DNA of 64,000 nt from Xestospongia bergquistia (Eukaryota > Porifera > Demospongiae > Haplosclerida > Petrosiidae): the NCBI GenBank assembly GCA_963965975.1, contig OZ014420.1, forward strand, positions 7,156,001 through 7,220,000. The letters are read 5' to 3'. Both the position numbers and the translations under genes were made by a program. Below the pieces are notes generated by a model. That model was not told the DNA's origin. It worked only from the letters and a program-made list of their open reading frames with translations, and made no database searches. This document shows, piece after piece, positions 54,610 to 64,000 of the stretch (position 1 is the first letter of the stretch; each line of letters starts with the position of its first letter).

Positions 54610-57600
54610 ATTAGAGTAGTTAGTAACAACTTATCGTACGGCTTTCATCTGAGAATGTAGTGATTTTTTTCAAAATATCTAAGTCCACTTGTTGACAACC
54701 ACACAATAACAATCTCAAATCTTCTGCAGTTAGTCCTTCCAAAACTTGTGATGGGAGTACATCCCATAAACCAGACCTCATTGCCTTTGTAAAAAACAAT
54801 ATTTTCATTTCCAAACTAGTATTTTAACATTCCTAGACCATAACATCCTCATTCCTGGATCATCAAGTCATTATTCACAGGACATACCTGTAAGGGTTCC
54901 TCAATAACTCGTATCATTCTGAGTTCTGCATAAAGTTGAACATATTTATAAACATCGACTGATTTCACAGATCTGTCGGAGGCAGAAGATAACAGACAAT
55001 GTGTAGCTCCGCCCTCATACTCTCCGAGAGTCACTTGCCAACTGAGATCTACACAATGGATGCATAGACTATACAAATGGACACATAACTCACCCATATC
55101 CTTCATACTGTTCTGATCTTGTCTAGCAGACACTATCAATTTACGCAGACCTTCATATAAGATAGGATCAAAGAAAGCTAAATCGTGCCAAGAAACCTGT
55201 ACAAGTAACAAAGGTCAATTAATACCACTTTAAACTGGTTTCAACAAGGTACTTTTTATTTTCTAATGTCTCTGTTGTTATATGAGGGTTTTCAGTGTAA
55301 ATTTTATTAACATTGTATCTTAGCAACCACAGTATCCTAGCAACAGTCAAAAGATTACCTTTTTGTTAAGTAAATATTTGTAGATGTGACGACAAAGTGG
55401 GAGGGGCATCATCTCGGAATGAAGTAGGGCTAAACCAATCACTCTAGAAAAGGCAGTAAATTATATTCATTGCTCTAAGTGGTTACCTTCCTATATTACG
55501 GTAAGCATTCAATCTTGAGGTAGTATGAGAACCAACCCGTATGGAATAGAATCCAGGTTTTCCAGGTTGATAAAATAATGGTAACAGCTCTCCGATAGTT
55601 GAATTGTAGTCCATTCCTTCATCATGTCCACTAACGAGATCATCAAGAACCTCAGTAACTGTAAAGACAATATATAAAACCCCACCCACTAATCACTTAC
55701 ATGTTAAGGCTCGACCAGTATGAGATAAACGATGATCCAATTCTGGAAGATTATTCTCTGATAACACTGCCTATATAACAATACATCCATTAAATCATGT
55801 ATCCATTCATCCATTCATTACCTCAGCTATAGCAGTAAAGAAACTCCGTACAACTCCAGAACCTTCTCCTTGCTCATTTCTGAAGGATACTCGTAGACGA
55901 TGAACACATAATGGCTGTTGATTAGCACCAACACGATGAAACTCACACTGGTCATTTAAACGTCTAAAGAGCTCTGGTAGAAGTCTTTCTCTCTCTCTAT
56001 CAACCTAGCAAGTAAGTCACACACAATGATAAATTATAATATTTTCAATTACATCTATTTGAAGATCTCTGTGTGATGAAGAACGAAGTTGGTCCATTTC
56101 TCGACGAAGCTCTCTTTCAGTTACTTCAAATCCTTGTAACTGATGGAAAATGGAATAACGATGACGACCTAAGCTATCAGAGAACACACGACCTAACAAT
56201 TCAACAGTCATACACCAACGACCAAGAAGAACACAGGCAGCAAGTGAATGACTTGTCTCACAAAATACTTGTTCATCAGAGAGAACTAAAAAGATAAATA
56301 ACCACACCCCTTAATAATTATGAGCAGTTATACCTGTTGGATTAGTGTCAGTCACGTGAGTAGTAGCTCTGTTAAGACTAACTTGAACTTGAACAATATT
56401 TCGAATTAATGGATATAAATGTGGGGGCGTTAAGGAGGTTTGAGGCCACACCTCTAAAATTTCTTGATGATTATAACCAAACATAATTTCTCTAGTTTGT
56501 CTAATTAAAAATTGATAAGCACATAATGAATAATAAGATATGACTTACCTTGGATGAAGTAATTGTGGTCGTTCAGCTAGAGGTAGTGCTTCCCCTAGTG
56601 ATGCAAATGGCGAAGGAGGAGGATAGCTGATACAAACAGTCGACGAAGACCTTCGAAAGAACCTTCTTTGTCCTTCAGAGGATAAGACAGTAGTTGATCT
56701 ATCACTAAAGATTATTATAAACACGAGAGAATAAGACAATATAATTAACCTGGATTGTGGAGGGTCTGTATGAGTTAATAAATATATCAGTGATTCTAAT
56801 ACCCAAGCAACATGTTCCATACGAGCTACATCCAGACCAGGTAAAATGCCTCCATGTTCATTGGTCTCTGCTCTCATTAGACTGAGAATATAACTAAGAA
56901 AACTTCGGCGACTTTCTAAACCAGGTGAATCTGAAGATCTGCTAGAACTTGTTGTAGGGAGATGAGTAGATGGGCGTGGCAAATCTATTGGTTCTCCTGT
57001 CCAGCCACTATTTAAAGCACATCCAAGTCGAAGTTGAGCTTCAGTGCTGTCCATTACAGTAGCTACCCATTGCCACACTTGTTCTAAACCTTCCCATATA
57101 AAAGAATGTATCTATAATATGTCATCATTATTACATCGTTATTGTCAATAAAATGTTACCCTTTCTCTATCATATGGGAGTGGTTGTAAAACAAAAGGTG
57201 GGTGTGGTCCGTCTAGTAATAGATTGTCTTCTAATTCTGTAATAAGTCGTACAAGGAGAGAAAATGCTTGACTTAGTAAAGACACACTTGTATTGTAACT
57301 ATGATTATCTCTATAATAACAAGATCACATTAAGATCACTAGAATACAGACACCATACCGTCCAGCAGTTCTAGAGAACTTCTTAGCTGTATTTGATGTT
57401 TCTGGTAACGCCCAATGAGTAGCTCCCATGACGCGTGAGGTGACTAATGTGTCTCCGCCTCCTCCTAACGTGTATGACTCCTCTTCCATGTCTCCTCCAT
57501 CAATTATCGATGCTTCGTCACCCACACTTTCTAAATCCTCTCCATCACTACTTTCCTAAGTATTGGGAGGGGCAATAGGCATAAAATTATCACAAAACCA

Positions 57601-60600
57601 CACCCACTTGATCAGAAAAGAATGGTATAGGTCCTGATCCTACAGTGGCAGTAGATGAAGCATCTCCATGAGTGTGTGTTTCTTCACCCTCTCCAACTTC
57701 ACTCTCACTGTCGCTCACCCCTTCTCCTCCACCTCCTCCTCCTCCTCCTCCTCCTCCTCCTCCAGTACCTGATATACCTCCAATAGTTGATCCTGCTTCA
57801 CTAGCATTAGCTCCAGACACAACAGGTGCTTTAGTTTGACGATATAAATTAGCTGAGGGCAACGTAAACATCTCCTCGGCAACCTTGTATTTCTCACTCA
57901 TCAATGAAGGTAAAAATGGACGTGCCACGCCCATACATACAGGCAATATAATAGCACGTGTAGTAGTGACTAGTTCAGGAAGTGCTAAAGGAGCTAATGA
58001 TGACAATACAAAGAGAGCTTCTTTATATATTGAAGAGTGATCCCCTTCATTAGTAGTACTACAATAGATATTATTAAACACATAACTTATTATTAATTAC
58101 CTTTTTCTTTTATTATTTGCAATAACATCTGTTCCACTAATTTTTTCTAACTCACAAATTACAAACACTCTAAGTATTGAACGTAGGAAACGTTGACATG
58201 ACAATACAGCTTCTTCGTCATTTCTTTCAGGAGATATTCTGCTCACTAATGTAGTCAATAATGTCTCTACAAACTATAATTGGAGTTAATATCGTAAAAA
58301 GATTTCTTGTTTACTCACTGGGTGAGTGGTCTTTGATAACAATGTGTATGTTAGACAGTCCAAATGTTTAGTATTTGATTGAGCCTTTAAAATACGATGT
58401 TGTTCCAATGGTGATAAGAAAAATGGCCACACCCCTCCCCCTCCTCCACCCTCACTAGTCTCACTCTCACAAAGTAAAGCTGCTCTAACACTAAGCCAAT
58501 CTTCCATCACCTCCATCAAAACACGAGTAGCAAATCTGGTGACATCATTATGATATTATTGCAACATCATTGACAACTTACTTTGGAGGGTTAAAATTAT
58601 GCACAGGAACTTCAGAATGAGAGCTTTCAAAACGAGATGTACGTTGACGAAGTGAAGAATTGGTTTTCTTTCCTGTCCACTGACCTTGCTCTCGTCGTTG
58701 CCTAGCAACAGTACCTAGGGGAGGAATTGTTTATTTGAAGGAGCTTTCATACTTACCAATAAGCATTCCCAGCAAATGTTCCCCACGAGCGTTAGTATGT
58801 GAAGAGAGAAAGTTCAGACCTAATAGTTTATGAAGCAGCAACATACGAGTGGAGTCATCTCCTTGTGCTAATGCTTGACAGCTACATTTCTCCCAACAAT
58901 CACAATATGCATTTGGTGAGGCTCTTTTAAAGCTACAATCATGACCACGATGACAAGTATAAGCACATTCAGTACAACAACATAAACTGCCTGTCAAACC
59001 ACATGTACGACATTCAAATATGTCCTAAAATGTAGGAACATGAGGTGAACTAGGTCAAGTTCTAGTCACTAACTTGATGTATATGCTCCTCTCCAGTCCA
59101 AGTAAAGGAACATGGATCGTTACGACATAATATAAACAAAGGATTATCATCCAAATGACTACTTGAAGGATATATCATTGTAGAAAGTAACTCCTCGTCA
59201 CCGTCAGTTAAATTGTGAGCTAATTCCAGTAAATGTAAGGCAACATTATAACTCTATTTAACAAAGATCATACAACTATTAACTATAGCTTTAACTAGCT
59301 TACTTTACTGGCTACTGCTGCCATAAAAGGTGTGTAACCAATCAAATTGATTTCTGTTAGGAGATCAATGAACGTATCATGAAATAAACTTGATAAAGAC
59401 GAAAGGTGATCTAATAATGACAATATGGCCGACTCTCGATCTTCTCTCTCTGTCTCTTCAACTTCTTCTTCACTTCCAATATTATCAACACCCATATTCC
59501 ATAATCTAGACTCTATTATAGGATCAATAACAATGCAAAAATGGGTGGAGCAAACCTGATGTTGAGGCTAATTGCAATGCCTGATGCATTATTTCACGCA
59601 GCCCAGTTGGTTGAGTGGGACGTCCACGCCCACTATTATTAATAGCAGTTGGAGTTGGAGGTACAGGAGAAGAGAGAGATGATAACAGATGAAGGATATT
59701 ACAACCACCATGTGTTCTCTCTCTAAGATATTGTTCGACATCTATATAATATGGATTATAAAAGGACCAATAAATAACTGTATTAACCACCTGGTGAGGG
59801 TAGTTTTTGGAGAAACTCTTTCAATGCTGATAAATTAGCTTGTCTCAGTAAAGGTATTAATTGTTGTGGTTGAAATACCATAGCTACTAATACTTGTTTA
59901 GAAGAGAAAGGAGTGTTTGTAATAGCTTGTACAGGAGGTAAATTCTAATGTATAAATTATAATGTATTAATATTGTCAATATCTCTGTCTTACTAGTAAT
60001 GGTAGTTGTTTCATACCACCCATACTGTCTTTTGCTAATGGGTATAACCCTCCAGATGAATCAACTAATAACCATAATGATAGACCCAAAGATATTAATT
60101 GCATCGGAGGAGGATTTAAAGGTGGGCGTGGCAACAATTGGAGAGACAAAAAATGAGCTGATGGCTCTGGAAAATTACATGATAATGATAATTTAGTAGT
60201 TTCCAAGTTAAAAGTACAGCAGGAGAGTGTCCCTATAATTAGTCCATTAATTTAACAATGTTTACATATAATTGATATACCTTGGTTAGCTACTATCACA
60301 TATATACCTCTCATATCAGCAGTTAATGCTAAGACATTACTTTCTGGAGTTAACTTTAATTTTTTAGGTGTTGTCTGGACACAAACTGGATCAAAACTGG
60401 AACCAGTTCCTGGTATGACCTAATTGACAAGTGTATTATATAAATGAGACATTTAATTGTACAAACCACTAAATCTTCTCGACGTAATAGACGACAATGA
60501 GATAACACACTCTTATCACCTTCTTCATCTGGTCCCTCCCCCTCGTTAATAGTAGGAAACAGTACAGCTGCATATAGACCATCTAATTTGACAACTGTAC

Positions 60601-62831
60601 CAAGAGGAGTTGACGAGAGAGGAGGAGAAAGGAACACTACATCACGCAGTGACCATAGTTCCTCCTTTTCCTTTTTATTTTCTTCAGCATCATCCTCTTC
60701 ATCAAATGGGTGTGGTCTTTTATTTCCTATAAAAAATAATCAATTTTATAGGTTGTCATAGCAACATAACTCTACCCACCAATAGAAGGACCTGGTTGTG
60801 ATAAATCTCTTTGATCTACTTCCATTGTTTCTACTCTCTCAGTAGAAACATCATCAATAATTTTAAATCGACACTTTTCACTTAAAGAGAATACAGATTC
60901 TTGTAATATACCACATTTTAATGTTGACCCTTTGATATAAATAGCACGACATCCAGATGAATAAATAGGACGTGAGCGGAGACACACTTGAGAACCTTCT
61001 TGAACAGTGTCACTTTTAGCCCCTCCCCCTCCTCCACTAAGCAAAGATCCATTATGATGATAAGATCTGTTCTTATCTTGGACTTGAGATATAAGTAATT
61101 TTCTCTCAGAGAATGGGAGGACACCCCTGTAATTAGAGCAATTATAAAAATAACGATTGATTGTTATCTTACCACCAATAAATTCTTCCAGACTCTGTGT
61201 ATATTGTAGAAAATAATTCACACGTTGTTAAATAGACAATAGTTTCACCAGCTAATTCAGTAAAGGAAGAAGCTATATGTTCTAAATATTGTCCATATTT
61301 TGCAACAGTTGGATCTAACCAGGTAGCTATTTTACCAGAGACAGTAACTGCACTTGCTCTAAGAACACGAGCAGATAAATATCGTATTACTTCTTCTTGA
61401 AGGCCAAGTTCAATAGAACGTGGATGAGGTGTTGATGGAGGAAGCAAAGATTTCCATTGCCAGCCATACAACTGACCTTTATTATCAACTGCTAATAGTT
61501 CTGATGCAGTAGCAGCTATGATTGAAAATCTCTTAGAGTCCTAATGAGGGGTGTGGCTATAAATCTAACTTATTAATACTTACATCTCCTTCTCTCCAAC
61601 ATGAATGTGTTCCAAAATGAACTGATGTTGTATTAGAGCTCTCTTTACCTTGACCACACCCCTTTGTTTTACTACCAGATAGAGAAGATGTTGATGGTCC
61701 TCCACTAGACGAGTTAGTAGCATTTCCTGTAGCTGCACGATCAGCTAATGTCACCCAGGAACGAATTTCTTGAGCAACTAAAGGATCACTATAAATAGCT
61801 GAAGGTCGTCCTTCTCTACGAAATGCTTCATCTCTATTACGACCAGACATTATTAACAATTCTTCTAAATCATCTTCTCCCAGAGCCCCTGATCCAAGTA
61901 GTGTTAATAATTCATCTAATTTTATTAAAATAGATTATGGTTACCATGGCTACACAACTACCTCCAGAAGGAACAAGAGCAATGTCTTCTTCACTAACTC
62001 CACCTTCATCATCATCTCGACTCAATAGATTATTAACAGCAGTATTAACATCAAGATTCTAATTAACGGATCATCCATTAAACCATCAATCCATCTGTCA
62101 TTAATCTATCCATACTTACAGTACGTTGTAATTCTCTAATAACTACATCTCGTGATTTTCCTTGTAACACGGCCATTGCTTCCTCAATAAGTTCCTCAGG
62201 TATTTCAGACACAGGTACAACAGGAGCACGAGATAACAGAGTACGTCCCAATCTATCAGGACGACGTTCTATTCTCCTTGCACTAAGTCTACCTCTTCTT
62301 GAGATAAGACTACTAAATCGTTGACTGTAATATAATTAATAAGTTATCATAAAAATCATAAACTCACGCAAATGATGAGAATCCTTGGGGCTCATGATCA
62401 CCACGAGGTGAATCCCCCCTAGACATGGCACTACTAGTAGAACCACCATCATCCTCACTAAGTATGAAATGATTACATCTAATAACCACACCCCTGACCA
62501 CACCTTTTCTCTTTAGGTAACTCGTTTGTTAAAGAATAAGGAATTCGATAGACACGCCCATCATCCATTAACAGAACAAAATGAGTTGTTGCTACAACAA
62601 CCTGTTTAACAGATACACCCACTAATTCTGACCTGTAAAACAAGTATGACTCATAAATGAAATAATCACATGACTGACTGAAACTGTCCAGAACGACCTG
62701 TATCTTGACACAATCCTTTCAATCTGAAAAAAGAGAGATAACAACTATTTATATAAAATAAAGATACCTTGATGTCAATTGAGAAGCAGTCGAAATATAA
62801 CTATGAGAGAAACACTTTACTTGAACAGCCA
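54256..62831 (-). CDS. UBR5: HECT E3 ubiquitin ligase UBR5/hyd
   Basis: About 35 exons from the start at 62831 ([14 protein letters not shown]) to the stop at 54256 give roughly 2,260 residues, shorter than human (about 2,800). In order: a UBA domain ([36 protein letters not shown]), beta-propeller-type repeats ([26 protein letters not shown]), the UBR-box zinc finger ([32 protein letters not shown]), a long acidic Ser/Glu/Gly-rich region, and a C-terminal HECT domain ([47 protein letters not shown]) with the catalytic Cys in [12 protein letters not shown]5 ubiquitinates N-degron and orphan subunits in the nucleus and cytosol. The MLLE domain normally inserted in the HECT N-lobe has no room here. 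Divergent from the Pygopus-like gene by 67 bases. Confidence 0.95.
54556..54607. repeat. (GA)n tract at a UBR5 splice acceptor
   Basis: About 26 GA units on the plus strand form a (CT)n polypyrimidine tract on the gene strand, running directly into the acceptor AG of the last UBR5 exon (5' end at 54554). Confidence 0.95.
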
Positions 62832-62898
62832 TAGTACTATCACCACATGCATAAACGAGCATTAATTAGAATGAAATGGGCATTAGTTAGAACTCAGT
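62832..62898. promoter_or_regulatory. Divergent promoter region UBR5/Pygopus-like gene
   Basis: Only 67 bases lie between the two start codons. A near-repeat (GCATTAATTAGAA, GCATTAGTTAGAAC) occurs at about 62861 and 62880. Shared promoter function is inferred from spacing. Confidence 0.5.
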
Positions 62899-63255
62899 AT
62901 GTCCTCTGAAGAAGATAGGAGTGACCTTGAAGAGGTTTTTAACTTAAATTTATTAGTTGAGTGCCCATATCTTTTTTCTTATTAGGAGGATGAGGAGGAA
63001 CCTGAAGACAAAGTGACTCGTCCCTTTAAGGATTTCCCCTGTGGTATATGTGACGAGGAAGTGAAAGATGAAGATGAAGGTATTCAATGTGAGAGTGGGT
63101 GTGAAAAGTGGTATCATCGACAATGTGCTGGTATGAGTAAACTTGCATATGATCTTTTGACTCGTGAAGATAATGCTGAGTGGGCGTGCGACACATGTAT
63201 TGATCACAAGACAATACCAATGATTAAAATGGTCCCTATACCACTACCACCATGA
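62899..63255 (+). CDS. PYGO: Small Pygopus-like PHD-finger protein
   Basis: Two exons (62899-62934 and 62986-63255), separated by a 51-base intron, encode 101 residues. After an acidic N-terminus (MSSEEDRSDLEEEDEEEPED) almost the whole protein is one PHD finger: FPCGICDEEV, IQCESGCEKWYHRQCAGMS, AYDLLTREDNAEWACDTC. The Cx3C spacing in the second pair, the KWYHRQC segment and the AYxLLT...WxCDTC end match the Pygopus PHD and not other PHD classes. In Pygopus this finger reads H3K4 methylation and binds BCL9/Legless to activate Wnt/beta-catenin targets. The N-terminal NHD (NPF) part of Pygopus is absent. The start is the first ATG in frame after the UBR5 start region. Confidence 0.8.
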
Positions 63256-63367
63256 CATGTTTCCATAGCAACGTGTATTGGTAAATATAACAATATTACA
63301 TTTATAAACTGGCATAATTTAAAACATGTTAATAAAAGTAGACAGTTTTTATAAAGGACACATATTG

Positions 63368-64000
63368 TTATTCCTTTTTGAGTAAAGATGATGTTTCCCA
63401 TGCATTTAACCAGATTTCACCCGACTCCTTTAATGATCTTATAATATCAGCAAATGCAGTCCAGACAGGTTTTAATTGATAATCTAATCCATATTTCTTA
63501 CAGAACTCTATTACATAGGGTTGGACCTTGATGTAGTTATGTCGTGGCATCGTTGGAAATAGACTATATACCATATATGGTCATCATATCAAGTTATTAC
63601 AACTTACTGATGTTCTATTTGGAAGTTCAAATGACCCAAAAACCAGTCCCAAAATATATTAGACTCAGCATTACAAGTTCCTGCCAACTAGTGGCAGATT
63701 AATTAAGAGGAGGTGTGGTCATATATCTAACCTGCATTGTTACCCAGTCTCTTCGTTTATCCACATTTACTTCCATTGGTATATGACTTATTTGTGTAGC
63801 CCATGTAAACCAGTGACTTTCAAAAAACCTACATAGTACATGTATATAACATTCACTTAACATATTTATAACTTGTATATCACATGCAACACACATGCAC
63901 TAAACACATTTATAACATGTGTATCACAAGTAATTCACATTTGATATACATGTATATAATGTGCATACCTCACAAAGAAATATAGTTTGAACGATCCCCA
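63368..64000 (-). CDS. FADS: Front-end fatty acid desaturase (FADS-like), 3' exons only
   Basis: Four exons are visible on the minus strand: about 63968-64000 (cut by the window edge), 63732-63828, 63607-63687 and 63368-63563. They encode [38 protein letters not shown] and [20 protein letters not shown], ending SSLLKKE. QIEHH is the variant third histidine box (QxxHH) typical of cytochrome-b5-fused delta-5/delta-6 desaturases. [10 protein letters not shown] matches vertebrate FADS1/2 closely. The enzyme would insert double bonds into C18-C22 acyl-CoA chains in the ER membrane. The b5 domain and first two His boxes must lie beyond position 64000. Convergent with the Pygopus-like gene, 112 bases between stops. 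Confidence 0.9.

Overview
This window is eukaryotic and animal. It is AT-rich, every sizeable gene but one is split into many exons by GT-AG introns often only 40-60 bases long, and intergenic gaps are commonly 60-300 bases. The gene set is metazoan: Hippo kinase STK3/4, a Pygopus-type PHD protein, Tribbles, SPAG1, ASAP, KIF13 and UBR5. The compactness and low GC resemble a demosponge genome such as Amphimedon. That assignment is inference from style; no species can be proven from the sequence alone. All exon limits were read by eye from splice signals, reading-frame continuity and recalled family proteins.

Layout. 1-9081: 3' part of an arylsulfatase A-like gene (+), with an intronless ankyrin/PP1-docking gene nested in one intron on the other strand. 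9177-13220: RIOK1 (-) head to head with EMC2 (+). 13478-22549: large KIF13-type kinesin with a C-terminal CAP-Gly domain (-), head to head with an unassigned gene (+). 22678-30849: TTC39 (-) head to head with MRNIP (+), then SPAG1 (+) about 100 bases downstream. 31949-36440: two tandem EGF-like single-pass membrane protein genes and a third decayed copy. 36619-43456: ERICH3 (-) and STK3/4 (-), separated by a tandem duplication of their junction in which each copy has lost a different part, with a GC-rich insert between the copies. 43556-47786: AASDHPPT (+), THEG (-), EBAG9 (+), EEF1D (-). 47888-53624: ASAP (+) and a Tribbles pseudokinase (-). 54256-63255: UBR5 (-), head to head with a tiny Pygopus-like gene (+). 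63368-64000: 3' end of a front-end fatty acid desaturase (-), cut by the window edge.

These are mostly housekeeping and signalling genes with no shared pathway, so the interest lies in genome organisation. Seven divergent pairs probably share promoters. Eight of the genes have a human counterpart on chromosome 8q (STK3, SPAG1, UBR5, EMC2, EBAG9, TRIB1, ASAP1, EEF1D), and KIF13B is on 8p. This suggests a surviving piece of an ancestral animal linkage group. The most novel material is the EGF-like receptor cluster with an unfamiliar N-terminal domain, the reciprocally decayed ERICH3/STK duplication, a UBR5 with no room for its MLLE domain, a PHD-only Pygopus-like protein, and a 54-base minisatellite carrying copies of a splice donor.
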